Below, piece after piece: positions 15,859 through 23,919 of a stretch of DNA of 64,000 nucleotides. The stretch lies in assembly GCA_035628645.1 (NCBI GenBank), contig DASPJL010000195.1:1-64000 (forward strand), written 5' to 3'. The translations under genes and the position numbers were made by a program. Origin of the DNA: DASPJL01 sp035628645 (GTDB lineage: Bacteria > Bacteroidota > Bacteroidia > Cytophagales > Cyclobacteriaceae). The number at the start of each line of letters is the position of its first letter. The stretch's first letter is position 1. The notes below the pieces were generated by a model. The model ran no database searches, was not told where the DNA came from, and worked only from the letters and a program-made list of their open reading frames with translations.

Positions 15859-16335
15859 TTAAAAGCCTAACATCTTTATTGCAGTTATTGCAGCTTCATC
15901 TCCTTTATTTCCATATTTCCCTCCTGCCCGGTCTAAAGCTTGTTGTTGGGTATTGGGGGTAAGCACGCCAAATATTACAGGTTTGTTGTATTTCAAGGAA
16001 ACATCCGTTAAGCCATGGGATACAGCCTGGCAAATAAAATCGAAATGTTTGGTATCTCCCTGAATAACGCAACCTATGCAAATTACTGCATCCACTTCTG
16101 GTTTTTGAGCCATCCATTGTGCACCTAAAGACAATTCAAAACTTCCCGGTACAGTTTTGCGGATAATGTTCTCTTTCGAAGCTCCATTTTTTATTAAGGT
16201 ATCAAAAGCGCCATGAAAAAGGGCTTCAGTGATTTCTGAGTTCCACTCAGAAACAATAAGAGCAAACTTTTTTGTAGAGATTTCTGAAATATTAGTCTGA
16301 GAATGACTACTTAAATTTTTCAGTTTGGTTGCCAT
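15859..16335 (-). CDS. ribH: 6,7-dimethyl-8-ribityllumazine synthase
   Basis: A 158-residue enzyme for the penultimate step of riboflavin synthesis, joining the ribityl-aminouracil to the dihydroxybutanone phosphate. Conserved stretches are SEWNSEITEALFHGAFDTL, VPGSFELSLGAQWMA, and ICIGCVIQGDTKHFDFI with the catalytic His, then FGVLTPNTQQQALDRAG. The family forms large hollow shells. It follows the TPR gene on the same strand with 43 bases between, which contain a hairpin. No FMN riboswitch is seen in front. The other rib genes are not in this window. Confidence 0.95.
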   Translation of the reverse strand: MATKLKNLSSHSQTNISEISTKKFALIVSEWNSEITEALFHGAFDTLIKNGASKENIIRKTVPGSFELSLGAQWMAQKPEVDAVICIGCVIQGDTKHFDFICQAVSHGLTDVSLKYNKPVIFGVLTPNTQQQALDRAGGKYGNKGDEAAITAIKMLGF

Positions 16336-16346
16336 GATTTTAAATA

Positions 16347-16370
16347 GAAAGATTCACTAAGGAATCTTTC
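16347..16370 (-). promoter_or_regulatory. intercistronic hairpin between the TPR gene and ribH
   Basis: GAAAGATTC and GAATCTTTC form a perfect 9-base stem with a 6-base loop, centred in the 43-base gap before ribH. There is no T-run, so it may be a processing or stability element in a shared transcript. Confidence 0.4.
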
Positions 16371-16378
16371 CATTTTAA

Positions 16379-17071
16379 CTATTTTGAAATAAGAGCTTCT
16401 ATTCTGGCTTTGTTTTTTCGGGCATCGTTGTACTCAGATGCATCGAAATATTCTTCGATGATTTGGTCATAAGCATTAAGAGCAGCCTGATTGTCTCCTT
16501 GTTTTTCATAAGCAAGCGCTTGCTTCATAAGGTATTGGGGAGAGAAAAATTTGTTAGGATTATACTCTGCGGCTTTACCATAAAATTTTGCAGCTTCTTC
16601 AAAATTCTTAAGTTCCATATTGGCATCGCCAATCAAGGAGTAGGCTCGTGCCTGAACAAGAATATCCGAAGAACTAAAATCTTTTAAGTAGTCGATAGCC
16701 TCCTGAAATTTTCCATCTTTTAGATAAGCAGCTCCTGCATAATACTCTGCAAGATTTCCAGGTTTAGTAAGGCTGTATTCCTCTGCAATGGCTGGAAATC
16801 CCATTGTGTTTCCATCTCCTTCCAAAGCTTTTCCTACTGAGTCAGATTCAAAAAAGTTGATCGGCCTGAATAACTCATTTTGCGCTATTTGTGCCTGCGA
16901 CTCTTTAAAGTACTTGAAAGTAAATATTCCTGCTACTGCAACCAATATAACTCCAATAATTATGTAGACCCATTTTTGATTGGTCTTGAAGAAATCTTCA
17001 GCTGATTCTAACTTTTCTATAACTACATCAGAATCTTCCAGTATATTTCTCTCTTTCTTTTTTACTGCCAT
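16379..17071 (-). CDS. TPR membrane-anchored protein (YfgM-like architecture)
   Basis: A 230-residue protein with one membrane segment at about 34-51 (VYIIIGVILVAVAGIFTFKY) after a charged cytoplasmic start, then at least three TPR units in the periplasmic part (AEYYAGAAYLKDGKFQEAID, AYSLIGDANMELKNFEEAAKFY, MKQALAYEKQGDNQAALNAY). This is the layout of YfgM, which works with the secretion machinery and PpiD in other bacteria, but that role is not shown here. It precedes ribH on the same strand, an arrangement common in Bacteroidota. Two lysine-rich basic stretches open the protein. Confidence 0.75.
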   Translation of the reverse strand: MAVKKKERNILEDSDVVIEKLESAEDFFKTNQKWVYIIIGVILVAVAGIFTFKYFKESQAQIAQNELFRPINFFESDSVGKALEGDGNTMGFPAIAEEYSLTKPGNLAEYYAGAAYLKDGKFQEAIDYLKDFSSSDILVQARAYSLIGDANMELKNFEEAAKFYGKAAEYNPNKFFSPQYLMKQALAYEKQGDNQAALNAYDQIIEEYFDASEYNDARKNKARIEALISK

Positions 17072-17090
17072 GGTAATTTTATGAAGGGGG

Positions 17091-17098
17091 CAAATTTA
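17091..17098 (-). promoter_or_regulatory. -7 box for the TPR-ribH unit
   Basis: On the minus strand TAAATTTG fits TAnnTTTG and lies 19 bases before the TPR gene's ATG. No -33 TTTG is seen at the usual distance. Confidence 0.4.
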
Positions 17099-17133
17099 AA
17101 ATAATTTTAACCGAATTTTGAAAATGTTGTGAA

Positions 17134-18165
17134 TTAATCTGTTATAAATGGATAATCTTTTTGAACATAGACATCTTTGAAGGCTTCTTCCGGAGACGGA
17201 TAAGGAGAATCTTCAGCAAATTTTACTGCTTCAAGCACTCTCTCTTTGATCTTATTGTCTATTTCTTCAAGCTCTTGTTCAGTAGCAAATCCATACTTTA
17301 ATATACTCGCTTTTACCTGCTCAATAGGGTCCTTGGACTTGTAGTCTTCCAGTTCTTCTTTTGTTCGATATTTAGCAGGGTCAGACATAGAATGTCCTTT
17401 ATATCTGTATGTTCTGAATTCCAATAAAGTAGGTCCTTCACCATTTCTTGCTCTTTCTGCTGCCTCGGCTACTGCTTCATGGACGGCTTCGACACTCATT
17501 GCATCTACTGGACTGCAAGGCATATCGTACGCCTCTCCCAAAGTATACAAATCGGTAACGTTAGAAGTTCTTTTTACAGAAGTACCCATTGCATATCCAT
17601 TATTCTCAATAACAAAAATTACTGGAAGCTTCCACAACATTGCCATGTTTAAAGTTTCATGGAAAGCGCCTTGTCTTACGGCTCCGTCACCCATGTAGCA
17701 CATGCAAAGGTTTTTTGTGCCATTATATTTTTCAGCAAAGGCGATACCTGCTCCTAAAGGAACCTGGCCGCCTACTATTCCATGTCCGCCAAAGAATCTT
17801 TTTTCTTTATCAAAAATATGCATGGAACCGCCTTTTCCTTTTGAGCTTCCTGTTTGCTTGGCAAACAATTCGGCCATTATAAATTTAGGTTCAGTTCCCA
17901 GTGCCAGTGGATGAGCGTGATCCCTGTATGCAGTAATCCAGCTATCGTCTTTTGTAAGAGCAGACACAGCTCCGGAAACACATGCCTCTTGTCCTATATA
18001 TAGATGACAAAATCCTTTGATTTTTTGCTGACCATAAAGTTGACCTGCTTTCTCCTCGAATTTCCGCATCAACTGCATGGATTCATACCAAAATAAATAT
18101 GTTTCGTTTGAATATTTTGCTTTTGAATTTACTTTTGCTTTAGGCTTATCTTTTACGCTTGCCAT
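17134..18165 (-). CDS. pdhA: pyruvate dehydrogenase E1 component, alpha subunit
   Basis: A 343-residue thiamine-diphosphate enzyme subunit of the E1 alpha/beta type. The N-terminal MRKFEEKAGQLYGQQKIKGF and GQEACVSGAVSAL motifs, the TPP-binding stretch CYMGDGAVRQGAFHETLN, ENNGYAMGTSV and the loop RYKGHSMSDPAKYR are all conserved. With the E1 beta subunit (not in this window) it oxidatively decarboxylates pyruvate toward acetyl-CoA. It has a lysine-rich start (KDKPKAKVNSKAKY). It lies divergent to recF with 149 bases between, and upstream of the TPR gene on the same strand. Branched-chain E1 alpha is the main alternative, but sequence and length favour PdhA. Confidence 0.93.
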   Translation of the reverse strand: MASVKDKPKAKVNSKAKYSNETYLFWYESMQLMRKFEEKAGQLYGQQKIKGFCHLYIGQEACVSGAVSALTKDDSWITAYRDHAHPLALGTEPKFIMAELFAKQTGSSKGKGGSMHIFDKEKRFFGGHGIVGGQVPLGAGIAFAEKYNGTKNLCMCYMGDGAVRQGAFHETLNMAMLWKLPVIFVIENNGYAMGTSVKRTSNVTDLYTLGEAYDMPCSPVDAMSVEAVHEAVAEAAERARNGEGPTLLEFRTYRYKGHSMSDPAKYRTKEELEDYKSKDPIEQVKASILKYGFATEQELEEIDNKIKERVLEAVKFAEDSPYPSPEEAFKDVYVQKDYPFITD

Positions 18166-18208
18166 ACTACTGAAATCTTAATGAGACTAAAATATTTAGA
18201 TGATGTTC

Positions 18209-18216
18209 CAAAATTA
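18209..18216 (-). promoter_or_regulatory. -7 box for pdhA
   Basis: On the minus strand TAATTTTG matches TAnnTTTG and sits 43 bases before the pdhA ATG. A -33 TTTG is not evident. Confidence 0.35.
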
Positions 18217-18314
18217 GATAAAAATGTTGTCTAGATTTAACGAATTCACCACCATTAGTTGATATAAAATTTTTAAGCTGCGAAATTAAATAAAAACATC
18301 CAACAAAGAAATTA

Positions 18315-19427
18315 ATGTATCTTCAAAATATTGAGCTATTAAATTTTAAAAATTACAAGGAGACAAAAGTCTCTTTTTGTAGCAAGCTTAATTTTTTGAC
18401 CGGACCAAATGGCTCGGGTAAGACCAATTTACTGGATGGTATTTACTATTTGTCCTCAGGAAGAAGTGGTTTAAACGCCATGGATAGTCAAAATATCAAC
18501 CACGAGGAGCAGTTTTTTATGGCGAAGGGTACTTTTATAATTGAAGAAAAAAAGTACACAGTGGGTTGTCAATTGCAAAAAGGGCAAAAGAAAACACTCT
18601 TAATTAATAAGAAGAAGATTGAAAGGATAAGTGAATTTATAGGCAGGTTTCCTTCCGTTCTTATTACACCTGATGACAATGAGGTAATTCGGGAGGGAAG
18701 TGAAATCAGGCGCGGTTTTTTTGATAATATATTTTCTCAACTCGATAAAACCTATCTGAATGCGCTTATTAACTATACAAAGGCTTTAAAAATCAGAAAC
18801 GGTTTATTGAAGCGTTTTGCCGAAGGTTTTTACTTTGATAAAGATTTGTTGGAACCCTACAATAATCTTTTATCAGAAAACGGAAATACAATTTATGATT
18901 TAAGGAATAAATACCTTTTGGAATTTCTCCCCGCTTTTAATTACTATTTTAACCTTCTTACAAAAAACAAGGAACAGGTAAATCTTGAATATAAAAGTTC
19001 AGTTTTTCAGGAAGATATATTGAGTCAGTTAGAGAAGAGTTTAGCCGAAGATCGTGTTCTCCAGAGAACGACCAAAGGAATCCATAAGGATGATTTTATC
19101 TTTTCTATTGGCGATCATGCATTAAAAAAGTTTGGTTCTCAGGGGCAGCAAAAATCGTTTCTTATAGCGCTTAAGTTTGCGCATCACATTACCATCAAAA
19201 AGACCCGGAACATTAATCCGATCCTTTTACTTGATGACATCTTTGACAAATTGGATGAAAAGCGAATTGCCCAATTATTAGATATCGTACTTAATGAAGA
19301 ATTTGGACAGGTTTTTATTACAGATGCCAGGCCTTCGGCTTCTATAAAGTCTTTTAAATCAGTTATTCAAGATAAATGTATATTTAAGGTGGAAGACAAC
19401 AAAGTGGAATTAATCCCCAACGTTTAA
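18315..19427 (+). CDS. recF: DNA replication and repair protein RecF
   Basis: A 370-residue SMC-like ATPase that helps load RecA at gapped DNA. The start MYLQNIELLNFKNYKETKVS is diagnostic. Walker A follows (LTGPNGSGKTNLLDGIYYLS), then IRRGFFDNIFSQLDKTYLNA, the signature-like KFGSQGQQKSFLIALKFAH, and Walker B (NPILLLDDIFDKLDEKR) with FITDAR at the end. It is of normal length. It reads away from pdhA. In many Bacteroidota the next gene is a DUF721 protein, which is missing here; a histidine kinase follows instead. A 16-base AT palindrome lies just past the stop at 19440-19455. Confidence 0.95.
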   Translation: MYLQNIELLNFKNYKETKVSFCSKLNFLTGPNGSGKTNLLDGIYYLSSGRSGLNAMDSQNINHEEQFFMAKGTFIIEEKKYTVGCQLQKGQKKTLLINKKKIERISEFIGRFPSVLITPDDNEVIREGSEIRRGFFDNIFSQLDKTYLNALINYTKALKIRNGLLKRFAEGFYFDKDLLEPYNNLLSENGNTIYDLRNKYLLEFLPAFNYYFNLLTKNKEQVNLEYKSSVFQEDILSQLEKSLAEDRVLQRTTKGIHKDDFIFSIGDHALKKFGSQGQQKSFLIALKFAHHITIKKTRNINPILLLDDIFDKLDEKRIAQLLDIVLNEEFGQVFITDARPSASIKSFKSVIQDKCIFKVEDNKVELIPNV

Positions 19428-19538
19428 TTGGAAAGGAAGTAAATTTTAAAATTTATTCTTAATTCTATTATATTTTTCTTTAAATTTTAAAACTAAAGCA
19501 AAAGAGGCGAAGGTTCAGCTTATCCTTCTTTTTATATT

Positions 19539-21836
19539 ATGAGTTCATTCTTGTCACCAAAGATTTTGGTAAGCTTTATTGGAGTTATTTTGCTGGTCTC
19601 TGCTTCCAGCTTTTTATACCTTGTCAGTAACAAACAATTGACCAATAATTCGGAGGAAGTTGAATCCATTCATAAAAAAATGGCGGTTATTAATGCTATA
19701 GTTTCTCTGTTAAAAGATATAGAAAGAGGGCAGGAAGCCTTTATTATTTCAGGAGATGAAACATTCCTGAGCCCTTATTCCACCGCTTTGCTCTCCATAG
19801 ATAAGCAAATTGAAAAGATGGACAAGCTTTTGGAGTCGGATATCGAACAACGGATGGAATTCAGCAAACTTAAAATCCTGATTGACGAGAAAATTAATGA
19901 GGCAAAGACTACAGTTTACTATGTTAAAAACGCAAGGGGAGAGGAAGCGAAAGCAATGTTTGCCCAAGGAGATGGGAAAGAATTGATGACAAAAATAATT
20001 GAAGAAGCAGGAAAGATTGAAAATGTGGAAAATCAGAAACTGTTAGGCGCTACTCAAAACTTTAATGCAAATTCAAGAGGAAACCTTATTATAGTACTTG
20101 GAGGATTGACCGTTACCCTTTTGGTAATTTTACTGGGGGTTCGGAGAATACTTAATGAGCTAAAAATTCGTCAGCATTTAGAGGCAGAGTTATTCGATAG
20201 GAACAAGAGTTTATCCAGCAAAAATGCTGAACTTGAGGTGGCAAATACGGAGTTAAAATCTGCCAATGAAACCATCACAAATTATAATGCAGAAGCCATT
20301 AAGAATCAGGTATTCTTATTTAAAAATGTAGTAGACAGCTTTCCTTCTCCTCTGTTAATTTTTAATAAAGCCAGCAAATTGGAATTTATTAATAATGCAG
20401 GACTCCAAGCTTTTGCCCAGGCCCCTGAAAAAGTACTGAACCAAAAGCCGGAAGAATTTCTTTCCGAAGAAAAAGCTTTTGTATTTGCGAGCTATATCAA
20501 TCAGACCCTTCTTCTGAAGAAGCCTGGCCAAACGGAAATAGCTTTAAAAACCAATAACAAAGAACGCACTTTTATTATCCGGTTTATTCCTTTGATAGAT
20601 GAAAAAGAAGAAGTGAGGAAGATATTGGTGATTACTTTTGATATAACAGACCGGAAAAGTTTTGAGGAGAAAATGATGGTTCTTACAGAGGATCTTGAAC
20701 AAAAGGTGAAAGAAAGAACGCAGCAACTCGAAAAGCTGAATGAGGAACTGACAAATCAATCTGCAGAAACTGCCGATCTTTATAACAATGCCCCCTTGGG
20801 CTATTATTCTGCTGACAAAACCGGTAATTTTTTAAAAATCAATAATACTTCCTTGAAATTGCTGGGATATGAAAGAGATGAAATTCTTTCAAAAAATATG
20901 GTTTCACTTTTAATTCCTGAACAAAGAAGGGGCGGGTTTCAACAGTTGATTGATGAGCTGGTCAGCAATGGAAAAGTAGAAAATAAGGAGTGTGAGTTTA
21001 TTAAAAAGGATGGTTCTCTTTTGCCTGTACTTATCTACGCCTCTATTGATTATGATGAGGCCCGGAATGTTAAAATGAGCAGGACTGCTTTTATTGATAA
21101 TACTGAGCTGCAAAAGGCGATAAAAGACAAAGAAAAGTTTCTGGAGGCCCTTAAGACAGCTAACAAGGAATTGGAGTCGTTTTCCTATTCAATATCGCAT
21201 GATTTGAGGGCGCCTTTAAGGTCAATTAATGGTTTTGGTAATATTTTGAGGAATGAATATTATCAAAAACTGGATGAAGAGGGAAAAAGATATCTTGACA
21301 TAGTGCTTTACAATACAAAGCAAATGGGCAAGCTAATAGATGATTTACTGGAATTTGCCAAACTTGGAAAAAAGGGATTGAATAAAAACCGATTTAATAT
21401 GGCGGAATTGATAGCTGAAGTATTGAAGGAGATACTGAATTCTACTCCCAAATCCAGGGAAATAAAGTTGGAGATTGCTTCTCTGCCCTTTGTTACGGCA
21501 GACAGGAATTTAATAAAGCAAGTATGGGTTAACCTGATCAGTAATTCATTAAAGTTTTCCTCTGACCAACCCAAGCCCGAAATATCTATTTTTAGTGAAG
21601 ACAATGAAGATTATAGCACTTTTTACGTTCGTGATAATGGCGTTGGTTTTGACTCGAAATATTCGGATAAGCTTTTTAATGTTTTTCAAAGGCTTCACTC
21701 AAACGAAGAATTTGAAGGAACCGGAGTGGGATTGGCAATTGTTCAAAGAATAGTTACTACGCATGGAGGAAAGGTTGGAGCAGAAAGTAATCTGGGTAAA
21801 GGAGCAACCTTTTATTTTACAATTCCTAAAGCATAA
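19539..21836 (+). CDS. sensor histidine kinase, CHASE3 and two PAS domains
   Basis: A 765-residue membrane kinase. The first membrane helix is at about 9-30, a CHASE3 sensor domain at about 35-185 (IVSLLKDIERGQEAFIISGD is typical), and the second helix at about 184-203. A coiled coil follows, then PAS domains at about 265-375 and 410-530, a second coiled coil, the HisKA region with the phospho-accepting His554 in SYSISHDLRAPLRS, and the ATPase domain (NLISNSLKFS, VRDNGVGFD, GTGVGLAIVQR). The layout resembles phytochrome-like and cyanobacterial kinases that pair with Rcp1 regulators, and just such a regulator follows after 3 bases. The signal is probably extracellular but unknown. Confidence 0.93.
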   Translation: MSSFLSPKILVSFIGVILLVSASSFLYLVSNKQLTNNSEEVESIHKKMAVINAIVSLLKDIERGQEAFIISGDETFLSPYSTALLSIDKQIEKMDKLLESDIEQRMEFSKLKILIDEKINEAKTTVYYVKNARGEEAKAMFAQGDGKELMTKIIEEAGKIENVENQKLLGATQNFNANSRGNLIIVLGGLTVTLLVILLGVRRILNELKIRQHLEAELFDRNKSLSSKNAELEVANTELKSANETITNYNAEAIKNQVFLFKNVVDSFPSPLLIFNKASKLEFINNAGLQAFAQAPEKVLNQKPEEFLSEEKAFVFASYINQTLLLKKPGQTEIALKTNNKERTFIIRFIPLIDEKEEVRKILVITFDITDRKSFEEKMMVLTEDLEQKVKERTQQLEKLNEELTNQSAETADLYNNAPLGYYSADKTGNFLKINNTSLKLLGYERDEILSKNMVSLLIPEQRRGGFQQLIDELVSNGKVENKECEFIKKDGSLLPVLIYASIDYDEARNVKMSRTAFIDNTELQKAIKDKEKFLEALKTANKELESFSYSISHDLRAPLRSINGFGNILRNEYYQKLDEEGKRYLDIVLYNTKQMGKLIDDLLEFAKLGKKGLNKNRFNMAELIAEVLKEILNSTPKSREIKLEIASLPFVTADRNLIKQVWVNLISNSLKFSSDQPKPEISIFSEDNEDYSTFYVRDNGVGFDSKYSDKLFNVFQRLHSNEEFEGTGVGLAIVQRIVTTHGGKVGAESNLGKGATFYFTIPKA

Positions 21837-21839
21837 ATT

Positions 21840-22277
21840 ATGACCGAAGCGCTCGAAATACTTTTGGTAGAAGATAGTCCTTTCGACGCAGAACTTACCA
21901 TACGTGCACTTAGTCAAAAAATAAATAATGTAGGCCTCAATCACGTGCGGGATGGAGAAGAAGCAATAGAATTTTTAGAAGCAAAAGGGAAATATAAGGA
22001 TCGGGAATTGGATAATTTGCCAAATCTTATTTTATTGGATATTAAATTACCTAAAGTTAATGGGATGGAATTTTTACGTCAGATCAAAAGTGATAAAAGG
22101 ACCAGATTAGTTCCAACCATTATTTTGACATCTTCTAACGAGGTTTCCGATATTAGAACGTGTTATGATTTGGGGGCGAATGCCTATATTGTCAAGCCGC
22201 TGGATTTTGATCAATATAATGAATTTATTGGCCTGGCAGGTTTATTTTGGATTCAGGTCAATCAACCTTTTAAATAG
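21840..22277 (+). CDS. single-domain response regulator, Rcp1-like
   Basis: A 145-residue receiver domain without output domain. The acidic pair is in LLVEDSPFDAELT, the phospho-acceptor is Asp67 (LILLDIKLPKVNGMEF), the conserved Thr/Ser is in PTIILTSS, and Lys is in YIVKPLDF. The inserted loop KGKYKDRELDNLPN and the C-terminal LAGLFWIQVNQPF are hallmarks of the Rcp1 subfamily that serves phytochrome-type kinases. It starts 3 bases after the kinase and the next kinase starts 7 bases after its stop, so all three genes form an operon. Likely a phosphate shuttle between the kinases. Confidence 0.92.
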   Translation: MTEALEILLVEDSPFDAELTIRALSQKINNVGLNHVRDGEEAIEFLEAKGKYKDRELDNLPNLILLDIKLPKVNGMEFLRQIKSDKRTRLVPTIILTSSNEVSDIRTCYDLGANAYIVKPLDFDQYNEFIGLAGLFWIQVNQPFK

Positions 22278-22284
22278 TAATTTT

Positions 22285-23772
22285 TTGGATTCACCATACA
22301 AAATATTATTAGTTGAAGATATCGCATCAGATGCAGAATTAATATTATATGAGCTGAAAAAAGCAAAAATCGCTTGTGAGCATCTGAGAGTTGAACACGA
22401 GGAGCAATACGTCAAGGCGCTAAAGGAATTTGAACCGGACATAATTTTAGCGGATTTCAGCTTGCCAAGGTTTAATGCATTACAGGCCCTTTCTATCATT
22501 AATGAAGAAAACATAATAATTCCTTTCATTCTGGTCACCGGTTCCCAAAGTGAAGAAATTGCTGTAGAATGTATTAAGAACGGCGCTGATGATTACCTCT
22601 TAAAAACCAGCCTTACCCGCCTTCCAACTGCATTTTTTAATTCTATTAAAATAAAGAAGGAAATTAAGACCCGCCAGAAAGCGGAGCAACGACTTAAGGA
22701 AAGTGAGGCTTATAAATCAGCAATACTGAACACCGCAGCAGATTCTATCATTACTGTAGACGAAAATGGGAATGTTGATCTTTTCAACAATGCGGCTGAA
22801 AATTTATTTGGTTATTCTGAGGAGGAAATTTCAGGTAGACCTATTTCACTATTAGTCCCTGATTTCGCAAAAATCGATATCGTTTCAGAACTTAATGAAT
22901 TTATAGAGCGACAGGGAAAAACGTCTGCAAATCAGAGGGAGTTGATTGGAAAGAAAAAGGATGGCTCAGCTTTTTTTGTTGAAATATCGGTGGATAAGGT
23001 TGTGTTTTCAGACAGAAGTTTTTTTGTAATCATAATCCGAGACATCACCAATAGAAAAATCACTGAAGAGAACATTAAGTTCAAAAACAGGGAACTGAAT
23101 ACTTTTGTTTACAGGGTATCTCATGATTTAAAAGGGCCAATATCATCCATTCTTGGCCTGGTTGAAGTCGCAAATACAGAACTTCACGGTATTCCACAGG
23201 CATTAAGGTATAATAAATTGATTCGCCAAAGTGCGCATAAACTGGATTATACTCTTGTCGAATTATTAAAAGTACTTCACGTACGGGAAGCAGAAGTTGA
23301 ATATTCTACTGTTAATATTTATGAACTGGTAACAGAAGTAATTCGAAATTATGCTAACCAGGGCTTGCTGGAAAACATATATACCAAGGTAGAAGTTGAA
23401 AAAAACCTTGAGTTTCCCACAGCACAGCATTTTCTTCAGATTGTGCTGGAAAAGCTTATTCTAAATTCCATTCATTTTCGCAAAGACTTTTCAAGTGAAA
23501 ACTATATTTATCTAAAAGCGGAAGTGTTTAAGGATAAATTGATTTTGGAAGTAAAAGACAATGGAGTGGGTATTGAAAAGTCAATACAAGGAAAAGTTTT
23601 TGATATGTTTTTCAGGGGAAATAATATTTCTAAAGGAAGTGGACTAGGATTATATTTAACCAAAATTGTAGTGGATAAACTGGAAGGAAAAATTGACCTC
23701 AACAGTGAAAAGGATAAAGGGACGACCATCAGGGTAATAATACCCTCCCCGGAAATCAGTATCACGGATTAA
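22285..23772 (+). CDS. hybrid REC-PAS histidine kinase
   Basis: A 495-residue cytoplasmic protein. I place the start at the TTG at 22285, 7 bases after the previous stop: it opens directly with LDSPYKILLVEDIASDAEL, whereas the longer open frame runs backwards through the regulator gene. Receiver domain at about 5-125 with phospho-acceptor Asp57 (IILADFSLP), PAS domain at about 145-260 (ILNTAADSIITVDENGNVD), HisKA with His280 (YRVSHDLKGPISSI), and ATPase domain (LILNSIHF, VKDNGVGIE, GSGLGLYLTK). The last codons (I-T-D-stop) lie in a repeat block. An N-terminal receiver suggests it takes phosphate or control from the upstream pair. Confidence 0.9.
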   Translation: MDSPYKILLVEDIASDAELILYELKKAKIACEHLRVEHEEQYVKALKEFEPDIILADFSLPRFNALQALSIINEENIIIPFILVTGSQSEEIAVECIKNGADDYLLKTSLTRLPTAFFNSIKIKKEIKTRQKAEQRLKESEAYKSAILNTAADSIITVDENGNVDLFNNAAENLFGYSEEEISGRPISLLVPDFAKIDIVSELNEFIERQGKTSANQRELIGKKKDGSAFFVEISVDKVVFSDRSFFVIIIRDITNRKITEENIKFKNRELNTFVYRVSHDLKGPISSILGLVEVANTELHGIPQALRYNKLIRQSAHKLDYTLVELLKVLHVREAEVEYSTVNIYELVTEVIRNYANQGLLENIYTKVEVEKNLEFPTAQHFLQIVLEKLILNSIHFRKDFSSENYIYLKAEVFKDKLILEVKDNGVGIEKSIQGKVFDMFFRGNNISKGSGLGLYLTKIVVDKLEGKIDLNSEKDKGTTIRVIIPSPEISITD

Positions 23773-23919
23773 AAAAGATTACACCAATTACACAGATTAT
23801 AACGATGGAGGCAAATGTCTCGTCCTAAAAAAGTTTACAGCTTACTGCTTAAAATACTGATTTTTCTAAAATTTCTCTCCGTGTAATCAGCGAAATCCCT
23901 AAATCCGTGATCTAGATTA
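23761..23919. repeat. CACGGATT-family repeat block between convergent genes
   Basis: ATCACGGATT at 23761-23770 and AATCCGTGAT at 23902-23911 form outward inverted ends. Inside are GATTACACCAATTACACAG (from 23777) and CCGTGTAATCAGCGAAATC (about 23879-23897), again on opposite strands. The left end encodes the last codons and stop of the kinase; the right end reaches the stop of the ABC exporter. It has the same words and the same position between converging genes as 582-767. Confidence 0.65.

Noticed and set aside
19440..19455. TAAATTTTAAAATTTA palindrome after recF
   Set aside because: It consists only of A and T in an AT-rich gap, so it is expected by chance; it has no T-run or flanking signal.
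22165..22284. Longer N terminus for the hybrid REC-PAS kinase
   Set aside because: The extra 40 residues are the regulator gene read in another frame. The TTG at 22285 gives a complete receiver domain start and normal spacing.
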